Shown one piece after another: positions 14,482 to 22,533 of a stretch of 22,698 nt of DNA; position 1 is the first letter of the stretch; every line of letters begins with the position of its first letter. The notes under the pieces were generated by a model. The model did not search any database. It was not told where the DNA came from and saw nothing but the letters and a program-made list of their open reading frames with translations. This stretch comes from CAKOSP01 sp964371745. Its GTDB lineage: Bacteria > Bacillota_I > Bacilli_A > RF39 > UBA660. A program made the translations under genes and the position numbers. The stretch covers positions 1 to 22,698 of the forward strand of contig CAYJNS010000011.1 in assembly GCA_964371745.1 (NCBI GenBank), in the 5' to 3' direction.

Positions 14482-15585
14482 CTATTTTATATACCAAAGT
14501 TCTTCATTATCTTTAAATACTTGTTTTATAAACCCACAACCTAGACACTCTTCGCCTAAATATAAAACACATGCTTGACCAGGAGTGACACTTTTTGCTA
14601 GACCAGGATAACTTACCTTTAATTCATTATTATCTAAATACTCAATATTAATTGGGTGATCTTCTCCCCTGTATCTAAATTTTGCAGTACAAAATGAAGG
14701 ATAATCACTAGATATAAAATTAACATTTTCTAAAATACATGAATCAGAGTATAAATATTCACTTTCGCCAAATGCTACATATAATATATTTTTATCAACA
14801 TTTTTGCCGCATACATAATGCCTTTGCGTATGACCACTAAGTCCTACATTACGTCTTTGTCCAATAGTATAGTTCATAAGTCCACTATGAGTGCCAATAA
14901 CTTTTTTTGTTTCTACATCGATGATTTCCCCTGGGTTTGGTTTTAAATAATTACTGATAAATTTTTGATAGTTTCTTTCTCCAATAAAACATATACCTGT
15001 TGAATCTTTTTTGTCAAAAACAGGCAAATTATTTTCAAGTGCTATTTTTCTTATTTCTTCCTTAGTATACTCCCCTACTGGAAATAAAACATTTTTAAAT
15101 TTTTCAGCAGAAACATCAGATAAAAAGTAAGTTTGATCTTTATTATTATCAATTCCTCTTAAAAGTTTATTGCCATGAATTCTTGCATAATGCCCAGTTG
15201 CAATATAGTTAGCGCCTAGTTTTTTTGCTTCGTCAATGAATAAATCAAATTTTATATATTTATTACAAAGTAAATCAGGGTTTGGTGTATTACCTTTTTT
15301 TAATTCTTCTAAAAAATAAGTAAATACATAATCCCAATATTCTTTAACAAAATCTACTCTATGAAGTGGTATATTTAAATGCTCACAAACCTTTTTAGCA
15401 TCATTATAGTCTTTTTCTTGGGGACATATTTCCAGTAATTCATCTGCAGTCAGTTCCTCATTATTAATAGTACTGTCCCAGTTACGCATAAAAAGAGCTA
15501 TAACTTCATAACCCTTTTTTTGTAGTAGATATGCACCAACTGCCGAATCTACTCCCCCACTCATACCAATTACAACTTTTTCCAT
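14482..15585 (-). CDS. mnmA: tRNA-specific 2-thiouridylase MnmA
   Basis: Adds sulfur to U34 of Lys, Glu and Gln tRNAs using ATP and a persulfide donor (IscS/YrvO-type). The 367 residues are full length: GMSGGVDSA (7-15) is the PP-loop; LLCNKYIKF (105-113) carries C107 and GICFIGE (197-203) carries C199, the two catalytic cysteines; GQRRNVGLSGH follows in the central domain. The C-terminus has an extra CLGCG close to the end. The cysteine desulfurase gene usually next door is absent from this window. It starts 18 bases after a membrane-protein gene, yet has its own extended -10 with no Shine-Dalgarno. Confidence 0.96.
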   Translation of the reverse strand: MEKVVIGMSGGVDSAVGAYLLQKKGYEVIALFMRNWDSTINNEELTADELLEICPQEKDYNDAKKVCEHLNIPLHRVDFVKEYWDYVFTYFLEELKKGNTPNPDLLCNKYIKFDLFIDEAKKLGANYIATGHYARIHGNKLLRGIDNNKDQTYFLSDVSAEKFKNVLFPVGEYTKEEIRKIALENNLPVFDKKDSTGICFIGERNYQKFISNYLKPNPGEIIDVETKKVIGTHSGLMNYTIGQRRNVGLSGHTQRHYVCGKNVDKNILYVAFGESEYLYSDSCILENVNFISSDYPSFCTAKFRYRGEDHPINIEYLDNNELKVSYPGLAKSVTPGQACVLYLGEECLGCGFIKQVFKDNEELWYIK

Positions 15586-15591
15586 AACTTT

Positions 15592-15600
15592 ATTATATCA
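15592..15600 (-). promoter_or_regulatory. Extended -10 placed for a leaderless mnmA transcript
   Basis: Minus strand TGA-TATAAT (15600 to 15592). The usual start seven bases past the -10 falls on the A of the mnmA ATG (15585). No ribosome site lies between. Confidence 0.4.
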
Positions 15601-15603
15601 AAT

Positions 15604-16158
15604 TTAGTTAATAATATCTATTAATTTTTCAAGAAAATTACTACAAAGTAATAAAATGACGTTATAAAAAATATATACAAAAAAGAATAATACTACCTTT
15701 TTATAACATTTAAGTATTATATTATTGTTAATATTAATTTTCCTAAAGGCTTTATTAAAAAAATCAATAGTTATTTTTAATAAATATATACTAAGTATAA
15801 TAAGTATTAAAATAGGTATCAAATATTTTATTAGAAAAATTAAAAAAGTTGATATAAATCCACTTAACCCATCTAATTTAATAAAAAAATAAGCGATTAT
15901 ACCGAGTGAAAATAAATTATATATAATAAATACTAAATATAGTAATAAACCAATTATAAATGGAAAAAAAATAATAGCAATAGTAATTATGCTTATATTA
16001 ATAATAACTAACTCAACTGTTATTATATTATAATTATCTATTGTATTTGAAGTTATGATTTCTTTATTTATATAACCATAAATAATACCTAATATTATAA
16101 AAATAATGCTTATACATAAAAAAAATACAAGAACTGCTTTAAATAATGCTTTGCTCAT
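15604..16158 (-). CDS. Multi-pass membrane protein of unknown function
   Basis: A 184-residue, very hydrophobic protein with about five membrane segments: about 5-27, 47-70, 75-98, 100-130 and 155-180. Loops are short, with a basic stretch FNKAFRKININNN near 135-147 likely in the cytosol. No catalytic motif is visible and I do not recognise the family; the segment spacing around PFIIGLLLYLVFIIYNLF faintly recalls SpoIIM-like proteins, but not enough to name it. Ribosome site GGTGAT precedes the ATG at six bases. It lies just upstream of mnmA on the same strand. The strongly A/T-driven Ile/Phe/Leu composition is partly mutational bias. Confidence 0.6.
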   Translation of the reverse strand: MSKALFKAVLVFFLCISIIFIILGIIYGYINKEIITSNTIDNYNIITVELVIINISIITIAIIFFPFIIGLLLYLVFIIYNLFSLGIIAYFFIKLDGLSGFISTFLIFLIKYLIPILILIILSIYLLKITIDFFNKAFRKININNNIILKCYKKVVLFFFVYIFYNVILLLCSNFLEKLIDIIN

Positions 16159-16178
16159 AGTATCACCACTTAAATATA

Positions 16179-16207
16179 TTGCAAAAGTTAAAAAAATATG
16201 ATAAATT
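16179..16207 (+). promoter_or_regulatory. Probable promoter of the 31-residue peptide gene
   Basis: TTGCAA (16179-16184), 17-base spacer, TAAATT (16202-16207); start near 16214, ATG at 16230. Moderate match in an A/T-rich divergent region. Confidence 0.35.
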
Positions 16208-16229
16208 ATATATAGAAAGTTGGGATATA

Positions 16230-16325
16230 ATGAATAAAAAATTAAATAAAATAATCGCTTGGGCGCTATTAATACTGATGGTTGCTAGCGTTGTTGCATC
16301 TATTGCTATTTATGCAATTATATAA
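16230..16325 (+). CDS. 31-residue single-span membrane peptide, DUF4044-like
   Basis: A short frame, MNKKLNKIIAWALLILM then VASVVASIAIYAII: basic start, then one hydrophobic helix. The pattern (charged Lys-rich N-terminus, KxxxWxLLxxM, small-residue helix to the end) fits the very short DUF4044 membrane proteins of Firmicutes, whose function is not established. The ribosome site is modest (GAAAG/GGGA upstream) and a promoter-like sequence precedes it. It ends 16 bases inside the 3' end of the convergent prepilin peptidase gene. Its GC-rich codons (GCT TGG GCG, GCT AGC GTT) stand out against the surrounding intergenic DNA, supporting real coding. Confidence 0.6.
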   Translation: MNKKLNKIIAWALLILMVASVVASIAIYAII

Positions 16326-17062
16326 TTATATAAAAGAGTGAATTTTTCATAATTTAAAAATACTAAAAGGAGTGCCCCAACTAGAAATGGTCCAAATGGC
16401 ACTTCTTTATTTTTGCTTAAAGCTACTGTTGCAATAGAAGTTGGAAGCGCTAAAAAAACTGATATAATAATTGCAAATAATGATATTTGGAATCCTAAGA
16501 TTAATCCAATTACAAAAGCAAATTTAATATCTCCTCCCCCAAGAGATTCCTTTTTAAAAAGTTTATTTCCAATTAATTTAACTATGAAGAAAAAAAGAAA
16601 TAATGCTAAACCTGAAATTAAATTACTTATTACAAAATTAATATTATAATAATATAACTGTGTGATAATAATTAAGATACTTCCAATTATTAACGGTGAA
16701 TCTAAAATAATATAATATTTAAAATCACTTACACAAATAATTATCAAAAGAGAAATTATAATTAAACTAATGAAAAATTGATAACTGATACCAAAACTAT
16801 AATAAACATAAGCAAATAATAATGCAGTAGATATTTCTATAATAGGATTTAATATATTGATTTTCCCTTTGCAATATGCACATTTCCCTATTAGAAAAAC
16901 ATAAGAAAAAACAGGTATTAAATGATACCATTTTAATTCTTTTTCACAGTGATCACAATGTGATTTTTTTATTACTATATCTTCTTTTTTAGGTAATCTA
17001 GTTCCTATTACTAAATAAAATGAACCAAGTGCTAAACCTAAAATACTTACTAAATAAATCAT
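16310..17062 (-). CDS. comC: Type IV prepilin peptidase (A24 family, PilD/ComC-like)
   Basis: Membrane aspartyl protease that trims and N-methylates prepilin-like proteins of type IV pili, competence pseudopili or type II secretion. The 250 residues contain an N-terminal methylase-type domain with two zinc pairs (C36/C39 and C61/C64), absent from minimal peptidases, and catalytic D113 (VSDFKYYI) and D178 in LGGGDIK (174-180). About seven or eight membrane segments. The start is nine bases after the stop of the PilC-like gene, so they form an operon. Its substrates, prepilins with a short G-F leader, are not in this window. Confidence 0.92.
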   Translation of the reverse strand: MIYLVSILGLALGSFYLVIGTRLPKKEDIVIKKSHCDHCEKELKWYHLIPVFSYVFLIGKCAYCKGKINILNPIIEISTALLFAYVYYSFGISYQFFISLIIISLLIIICVSDFKYYIILDSPLIIGSILIIITQLYYYNINFVISNLISGLALFLFFFIVKLIGNKLFKKESLGGGDIKFAFVIGLILGFQISLFAIIISVFLALPTSIATVALSKNKEVPFGPFLVGALLLVFLNYEKFTLLYNYIIA

Positions 17063-17071
17063 ACTACTTCC

Positions 17072-18595
17072 TTATAGTCCTATTTCATTCATAGCGCCAT
17101 ACATAGGTACAATTACCGCTATAATTATAAGCCCCACTACTATAGCTAGAAATGCTGTTAAAAATGGTTCTAATAATGTTTTCATATTATTAATAGTGGA
17201 CTTGTGCATTTCTTGATAATACTGGCTAACCTTCCCCATCATTTCTGCAAGTCTTCCAGTTTCTTCTCCAGTAATAATCATATGATAAGCAACATCAGGA
17301 ACTGCCCAGTGACCTTCAAAAGCTACTGATATATTTTCACCTTTACTAATATTTTTAATAGTTTTATTTAGTATTGCTTTATATACTTCATTTTTAGTTA
17401 TTTTGGTAAGTATATCTACTGAATCGGTTATATATACATTATTTTTTAATAACGAGGCAAAAGTTTTAGAAAATATAGTTACTTCATGATATATAATTAT
17501 ATGTCTAATAACTGGCATTTTCATCGCAGATATTTGAAGCGCCACTTTAATCGACTTATTATGCTTATAACCAAACATAATTAAAATTATAATAGATGCT
17601 ATTATTATAACAATATTAAATATATTATTTTTTAAAAACTCACTTGTATTTAATATAAATAGTGTAAGTCCTGTTATTTCAGATCCATTATCACTATATA
17701 TTTGAGAAAACTGTGGAACAATATATATTAAAATAAATGTTGTTACAACTACTGAAAAAATAAGAATTGTAATAGGATAAGCAACGGCGCTTACCATTTG
17801 TTTTTTTACTGAATGTATATCACTATAATAATTTACTAAATCATCTAAAGTTTCAGTTAAATTCCCTGCAGCTTCAGCAGCTTTAACCATATTAATTAAA
17901 AGCTGAGGAAAAATATTCCCTTGCTTTGCTAATGCATTAGAAAAACTTTCTCCCAGAACTAATTCATATGCAACTTTTTCTAAAATTCTTTTTTTATTTT
18001 TATCTTTAGTTGTTTGCTCAGTTAATATTTTAATTGACTTATTTAAAGTTAAACCAGCTTTTAAATAAGTAGATAATTGTGTAAGAAAAAATATAAGTTC
18101 TTTAGTATTTATTTTAGATGCTCCAAAGATACTTGATTCTTGATATACAAAATTGATCCATTTTGATGTTTTAATTGTATATACAGCATAGCCTTCATTT
18201 ATTAAAAAAGAATTAACATCTAACTTAGAAAATCCAGGCATTGTTCCAGTAATTATTTTACCTTTTTCATCTTTGACTTTAAAGTAATATATATTTGGTT
18301 TATCATGTCTAATTGCACCCTCTTCTTGAAGGTCTTTTTTTAAATACTCCTTATCATGCTCTAACTTTTTAAGTATTTTTTCACTATAATTAGGATGTTC
18401 TTCCCCCACTTTATTTTTTCCTTTTATTCTATAATATGCTATGTCACTTTCATCAAACTCTTTAATATAATCTTTTTTAATAACTCGATCTACTGTTATT
18501 GCTTTAAGACCTATTAATGCATATTTTAGTATTAGTAGTGGTGATAGTATAATAACTAAAAACACACTATTTTTTTTATTAGATGTTATCTCCAC
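17072..18595 (-). CDS. PilC/GspF/ComGB-like platform protein with N-terminal extension
   Basis: Inner-membrane platform of type IV pili or competence/type II secretion machines. Two T2SF repeats are visible: about 165-300 (FFLTQLSTYLKAGLTLNKS; AEAAGNLTETLDDL) and about 370-500 (ASLLKNNVYITDSVDILT; TGEETGRLAEMM). Membrane segments are at about 265-292, 320-345 and 478-500. At 507 residues it exceeds the usual 350-410: residues 1-100 add a membrane segment (about 10-30) and a charged region, before the PilC-like N-terminal part YYFKVKDEKGKIITGTMPG (103-121). The start is GTG with AAGGAAAG nine bases upstream. The partner ATPase (PilB/ComGA) and pilins are absent from this window. Confidence 0.88.
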   Translation of the reverse strand: MEITSNKKNSVFLVIILSPLLILKYALIGLKAITVDRVIKKDYIKEFDESDIAYYRIKGKNKVGEEHPNYSEKILKKLEHDKEYLKKDLQEEGAIRHDKPNIYYFKVKDEKGKIITGTMPGFSKLDVNSFLINEGYAVYTIKTSKWINFVYQESSIFGASKINTKELIFFLTQLSTYLKAGLTLNKSIKILTEQTTKDKNKKRILEKVAYELVLGESFSNALAKQGNIFPQLLINMVKAAEAAGNLTETLDDLVNYYSDIHSVKKQMVSAVAYPITILIFSVVVTTFILIYIVPQFSQIYSDNGSEITGLTLFILNTSEFLKNNIFNIVIIIASIIILIMFGYKHNKSIKVALQISAMKMPVIRHIIIYHEVTIFSKTFASLLKNNVYITDSVDILTKITKNEVYKAILNKTIKNISKGENISVAFEGHWAVPDVAYHMIITGEETGRLAEMMGKVSQYYQEMHKSTINNMKTLLEPFLTAFLAIVVGLIIIAVIVPMYGAMNEIGL

Positions 18596-18623
18596 TAATC
18601 ATCACTTTCCTTATTCTAATATA

Positions 18624-18632
18624 ATTATAGCA
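18624..18632 (-). promoter_or_regulatory. Extended -10 promoter of the PilC-like/prepilin peptidase operon
   Basis: Minus strand TGC-TATAAT (18632 to 18624). A TTGACA sits only eight bases upstream of it, too close to be its -35 but 16-17 bases from a weaker downstream TATTAG, so two overlapping promoters are possible. Confidence 0.5.
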
Positions 18633-18695
18633 TAATTTGTCAAAAAATTATATCTTTTTTTTACATAAGTCATATAATTTAATAGGTGATTAATT

Positions 18696-18968
18696 ATGTT
18701 TGGATCTAGTGCAATTTCTTCAGGACTTTCATTTTCTAAAATTATTGGTGGTATTACTAAAACTTTAGGTATAGCAAATCAAGTAATACCAATATATAGG
18801 GAAGTTAAACCTATAATTGGAAATGCTAAAAATATGTTTTCAATTATAAAAGAATTTAGGAGTAGTCCATCTAGTAGTGTAAACTCTAATAATAATGTGC
18901 AATCTATACAAAATATTACTCAACAAAAAAAGAGTTCAACAAATTCAAACCCTGTTTTCTTTCAATAA
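18696..18968 (+). CDS. YqfQ/VrrA-like small protein
   Basis: A 90-residue protein, no signal peptide. Residues 10-55, SFSKIIGGITKTLGIANQVIPIY and the following VKPIIGNAKNMFSIIKEF, form an amphipathic helical stretch like the conserved C-terminal core of YqfQ proteins (…NVQKVL..A.QV.PMVQQYGP…). The last 35 residues are S/N/Q-rich and disordered. In B. subtilis yqfQ lies in the sigA-trmK neighbourhood, and here trmK is the convergent neighbour, overlapping by 24 bases. The ribosome site AGGTGAT is seven bases from the ATG; TATAAT at 18673-18678 is a plausible -10 with no clear -35. YqfQ function is not known to me; family assignment is tentative. Confidence 0.62.
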   Translation: MFGSSAISSGLSFSKIIGGITKTLGIANQVIPIYREVKPIIGNAKNMFSIIKEFRSSPSSSVNSNNNVQSIQNITQQKKSSTNSNPVFFQ

Positions 18969-19586
18969 CTTATTAAGTAAATATATATATATATTGAACT
19001 TTATTTTTTTTCTAAGAGGAACTTTTTTTAAAAGAAAATTATATTTATCTTTTAAATGTAAATAATAATTATTATTAAAAGATTTACCAAATAACAAATA
19101 TTTATAAGAAAGAAATTCTTTCTTTTTTATATACTTAATAATTACATAATAAATATTTTTTTCCTCTATAGTAATTTCTTTATCTATACTAAATCCTAAT
19201 TTATTCATAAACTTTCTAAGCAAATAGTGATCACTATTACTTTGAATAACTATAGTTTTAGGCAATTTAGTATAACTTAATATTTTTTTTATACTCATAT
19301 ACCCCATACCAGCAATTACAAGAGTATCATAATTTATTTTAATATTTTCTAAACCATCACTTACAAATAATTTGATTTTACCATTTAAATTATATTTTAA
19401 CAAATTATTTTCTGCACCTATAATAACTTTATTTGAAATATCAGACCCATAAACTTTATTAGTGATTTTTTTTTGATATAAATATATTGGTAAATATGCA
19501 TGGTCAGTTCCAACATCTAATACTACACTATTTTTATCAATTAAACTTGCTAATGTTTGAATTCTTTTTGAAAACATTTTATTCAC
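18945..19586 (-). CDS. trmK: tRNA (adenine(22)-N1)-methyltransferase TrmK
   Basis: S-adenosylmethionine-dependent enzyme forming m1A22 in tRNA. The 213 residues contain SKRIQTLASLI near the start, DVGTDHAYLP (24-33) as SAM loop and AGMG (92-95), all TrmK signatures; the C-terminal ~60 residues are a basic helical tail. It follows sigA as in Bacillus. The GTG start at 19586 overlaps the sigA stop; an in-frame ATG three codons later (19577) is one base after that stop and equally possible. No ribosome site precedes either, so translation is probably coupled to sigA. Its 3' end overlaps the YqfQ-like gene. Confidence 0.9.
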   Translation of the reverse strand: MNKMFSKRIQTLASLIDKNSVVLDVGTDHAYLPIYLYQKKITNKVYGSDISNKVIIGAENNLLKYNLNGKIKLFVSDGLENIKINYDTLVIAGMGYMSIKKILSYTKLPKTIVIQSNSDHYLLRKFMNKLGFSIDKEITIEEKNIYYVIIKYIKKKEFLSYKYLLFGKSFNNNYYLHLKDKYNFLLKKVPLRKKIKFNIYIYLLNKLLKENRV

Positions 19587-20679
19587 TCATAAAATCTCTA
19601 AGTTTTTTTGCTCTTGAAGGATGTCTTAATTTACGTAACGCTTTAGCTTCAATTTGTCTAATACGTTCACGTGTAACATTAAATCTTTTCCCAACTTCTT
19701 CAAGCGTATGACATGTGCCATCTTTAAGTCCAAATCTTAATTCAAGTACTTCTTGTTCTCTTGGTTGAAGACTCATCAGTACTTGATTTATTTCTTCTTT
19801 TAACATTTCATTTTCAGCAAATTCTTCAGGTGATAACTGTGATGTATCTTTTAAAAAATCTCCTAAATGAGAATCATCTTCTTCTCCAATTGGAGTTTCA
19901 AGTGATACTGGTTCTTGGCTTATTTTAATTACTTCTCTTATTTTTTCAACGCTTAAATTCATGTTTTTAGCAATTTCAGTTTCAGTAGGTTCCCTATCAA
20001 GATCAAGAGTTAATTGTCTTTGTATTCTTACCATTTTATTTATAGTTTCAACCATATGAACTGGAACTCTTATTGTTCTAGCTTGATCTGCAAGAGCTCT
20101 TGTTATAGCTTGTCTAATCCACCATGTAGCATATGTAGAAAATTTATATCCTTTTTCAGAATCAAATTTATCTACTGCTTTCATAAGTCCTATATTACCT
20201 TCTTGAATTAGGTCTAAAAATAATAAACCTCTTCCTACATATCGTTTTGCAATACTTACAACTAAACGTAAATTAGATTCAGCAAGTAAACTTTTTGCTT
20301 CTTCATCACCTTCAATTATTTTATGTGAAAGTTCTAACTCCTCTTCTAGAGTTAAAAGTGGTATTCTACCTATTTCTTTTAAATACATTCTAACCGGGTC
20401 ATTTATATTAATATCTTTTGTTAAATCATCAGCAGTTAAAACAATTGCTTCATCTTCTTTTCCAGAATTTGCATCTGCACCAGTTTCTGCACTTGGATCT
20501 TCAGCTAAAACACTAATATTATTTTCAATTAAAAAATTGTAAAGTTCATCTAGTGTATCACCATCCATTTCTAAACCTTTAAGTTCATCTGCTAACTGTT
20601 CAAATGTAATATACCCTTTTTCTTTTCCCTTAATTAATAAATCATTTTTTCTTTCTTCATACGTTTTTATCTCGTTCAT
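19579..20679 (-). CDS. sigA: Primary sigma factor (sigma-A/RpoD)
   Basis: Housekeeping sigma subunit directing polymerase to TTGACA/TATAAT promoters like those seen here. The 366 residues are standard for Gram-positive sigma-A: region 1.1 (about 8-58), an acidic linker, 1.2 from DPVRMYLKEIGRIPLL (94-109), region 2 with DLIQEGNIGLMKAVDKFD (156-173) and STYATWWIRQAI (181-192), region 3 (about 205-265), region 4 with TLEEVGKRFNVTRERIRQIE (325-344). Its ATG lies 23 bases inside dnaG, with AAAGGAAG as ribosome site within dnaG. The dnaG-sigA operon is conserved; rpsU is not present upstream. Confidence 0.97.
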   Translation of the reverse strand: MNEIKTYEERKNDLLIKGKEKGYITFEQLADELKGLEMDGDTLDELYNFLIENNISVLAEDPSAETGADANSGKEDEAIVLTADDLTKDININDPVRMYLKEIGRIPLLTLEEELELSHKIIEGDEEAKSLLAESNLRLVVSIAKRYVGRGLLFLDLIQEGNIGLMKAVDKFDSEKGYKFSTYATWWIRQAITRALADQARTIRVPVHMVETINKMVRIQRQLTLDLDREPTETEIAKNMNLSVEKIREVIKISQEPVSLETPIGEEDDSHLGDFLKDTSQLSPEEFAENEMLKEEINQVLMSLQPREQEVLELRFGLKDGTCHTLEEVGKRFNVTRERIRQIEAKALRKLRHPSRAKKLRDFMSE

Positions 20680-22408
20680 AATTCACACTTCCTTTTTTTA
20701 TTTTTGTTAACCTTTCCATTAATTTAATTTTCTTATCTATATCTAATTCTGCTTTAATTCTAACTTTCAAATCATTAATATCATCATTTTCTATTGCCCT
20801 TTTTATATTATCTAAATACTCTAAAAATTTATCTTGTTCTAAAACTTCATTAGCACAATCATTTATAAGTTCTAAAGTTTTTAAATGGAGCTTCTCCTCT
20901 TTCATAATATAATTTAAAAAATCAGCAAGACTACCTTTTTCATTTAATTTATAATAATTTTCTATTTCACTAGCAAGCATTCTTTCATCTTTATCTTTGA
21001 AAAAATTCAAATCCTCTTTATATATTTTCAAATAATGATAATCACTTACTATATAAAATAATATCATATTAGCAAGATTTTTATATTTTTGCTTTTTTGG
21101 TTTTATAACAAACTCTTCCTTTGGCGGAGGAATAGTTATTATTTTAGGTATATCTAATTCATCAGTTAATATTTTTTCATCTAAATTATATTCTTTACTA
21201 ATATTATTAACTATAATCTTTTTTGTTACATCATCTACAAAATTTAATACTTTAATAACTTCTTTAATAAAAAGTGCAAGTTCATCAGATGATTCTAAAT
21301 TATAATTATTTTTCAAAGTATTTATTTTAAAATCTAGAAATTTAAGTGGTTTTGATATATTATTTTCTAATGCTTTTATACCAAATTTTTCAATATATTC
21401 ATCAGGATCTTTAGCATCGCTTAAACGAATTACTTCAACACTACATTTTTCTTTAAGTAAATTAAAACCATTTTTAAGCGTTGCCTCTTCGCCTGCATTA
21501 TCACTATCAAAAAGTAAAATAATCGGAACATTTAACTTCTTAAGTGCACTAATATGTTCATTAGTTAAAGCAGTTCCCATAGTTGCTATAACGTTTTTAA
21601 TTCCATATGCAACCATTTTTATTGCATCCATAAATCCCTCAACAACTATTACTTTTTTTGCATCTCTTACACCGTTTTTAGCATTATGATAGTTATATAA
21701 AATATTACTTTTTTTAAATATTTCAGTTTCTTTAGAATTGACATATTTTGCAGCTTCGCTTTGTTTATAAAGCCTTCCGCTAAATCCAACAACTTGTCCA
21801 CTCATATTAGCAATTGGAAATAATATTCTATCTTGGAAAAAATCATAATTACTAATTCCGCTTACATTTATTAAACCTAGTTTTTCTAAATCCTTTAAAT
21901 TAATATTCTGGTTTTTAAAAAAATTTATTAATGAATCTTTTTCACCAGTTGCAAAGCCAATTTTAAATAGTTTAATAATTTCATCTGTAATTCCTCGTTC
22001 ACTTAAATATTTTTTAGCATTAATTCCATCTTTAGTATTAAGATTATTTATATAAAACTTTTCTGACAAATTCATTATATTATATTCTTTATCATACTTA
22101 TCAAATGTTTTTAAATTATTTGTATTTAGTGCATAACCTATTTTATCAGCAACTATTTTAATTGCTTCTTTAAAAGATACGTTTTCATATTTCATGACAA
22201 ATGTAAAAACATTTCCACCTGTGTTACAAGAAAAGCAGTTAAATATTTGTTTTTCTCTAGAAATAACCATGCTAGGATTAGTATCACTATGAAAAGGACA
22301 AATAGATATAAAGTTTTTGCCTTTTTTTGTAACTGTTATATAACTTTCAATAATATCTACTATATCTGCTTTATTGCTAATATTAAGAATTTCATTTTTA
22401 TCTATCAT
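20657..22408 (-). CDS. dnaG: DNA primase DnaG
   Basis: Makes RNA primers at the fork, recruited by the replicative helicase. The 583 residues show the CHC2 zinc site C37, H40, C58, C61 (ISICPFH, FNCFSC), the catalytic RNA-polymerase domain with NSKETEIFKKSNILYNY (224-240), and TOPRIM acids E257 (VVEGFMDA) and D301/D303 (LLFDSDNAG). The C-terminal ~180 residues are a divergent helicase-binding part. AAGGAG lies 11 bases before the ATG, slightly far. A leader with a terminator precedes it. First gene of dnaG-sigA-trmK. Confidence 0.96.
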   Translation of the reverse strand: MIDKNEILNISNKADIVDIIESYITVTKKGKNFISICPFHSDTNPSMVISREKQIFNCFSCNTGGNVFTFVMKYENVSFKEAIKIVADKIGYALNTNNLKTFDKYDKEYNIMNLSEKFYINNLNTKDGINAKKYLSERGITDEIIKLFKIGFATGEKDSLINFFKNQNINLKDLEKLGLINVSGISNYDFFQDRILFPIANMSGQVVGFSGRLYKQSEAAKYVNSKETEIFKKSNILYNYHNAKNGVRDAKKVIVVEGFMDAIKMVAYGIKNVIATMGTALTNEHISALKKLNVPIILLFDSDNAGEEATLKNGFNLLKEKCSVEVIRLSDAKDPDEYIEKFGIKALENNISKPLKFLDFKINTLKNNYNLESSDELALFIKEVIKVLNFVDDVTKKIIVNNISKEYNLDEKILTDELDIPKIITIPPPKEEFVIKPKKQKYKNLANMILFYIVSDYHYLKIYKEDLNFFKDKDERMLASEIENYYKLNEKGSLADFLNYIMKEEKLHLKTLELINDCANEVLEQDKFLEYLDNIKRAIENDDINDLKVRIKAELDIDKKIKLMERLTKIKKGSVNYERDKNV

Positions 22409-22442
22409 TTACCAAACTACTCCTTATATATATATATTACCC

Positions 22443-22448
22443 TCACAT
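22443..22448 (-). other. Start-stop element (ATG TGA) in the dnaG leader
   Basis: On the minus strand AAAGGAAA (22462-22455) is followed seven bases later by ATG immediately followed by TGA. A ribosome would initiate and terminate at once. It lies between the leader terminator and dnaG. Could be chance. Confidence 0.25.
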
Positions 22449-22462
22449 GCCGAATTTCCTTT

Positions 22463-22492
22463 AAAAAAAGTAATATTTTTTGAAAATATTAC
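22463..22492 (-). terminator. Intrinsic terminator in the dnaG-sigA leader
   Basis: Read on the minus strand: GTAATATTTT (22492-22483), loop of three, AAAATATTAC (22479-22470), then T7 (22469-22463). It starts about seven bases after the expected transcription start, so it would act on transcripts of the operon itself, or it may end transcription of the upstream membrane gene. Confidence 0.7.
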
Positions 22493-22505
22493 AATTTCTT
22501 AACGT

Positions 22506-22533
22506 ATTATACCAAAAATAGCGATAATTACAA
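22506..22533 (-). promoter_or_regulatory. Promoter of the dnaG-sigA-trmK operon
   Basis: Minus strand TTGTAA (22533-22528), 16-base spacer ending TGG, TATAAT (22511-22506), so also an extended -10. Start near 22499. The -35 contains the stop codon of the upstream gene. Confidence 0.7.

Noticed and set aside
18600..18695. TTGACA at about 18635-18641 (minus strand) as -35 for the adjacent TATAAT
   Set aside because: Spacing is only eight bases; the extended -10 explains the promoter without it, though a second overlapping promoter cannot be excluded.
22247..22483. Plus-strand 78-codon frame across the start of dnaG and its leader
   Set aside because: Cys/Tyr/Ile-rich antisense of dnaG; overlaps the dnaG promoter and leader hairpin and lacks a ribosome site.
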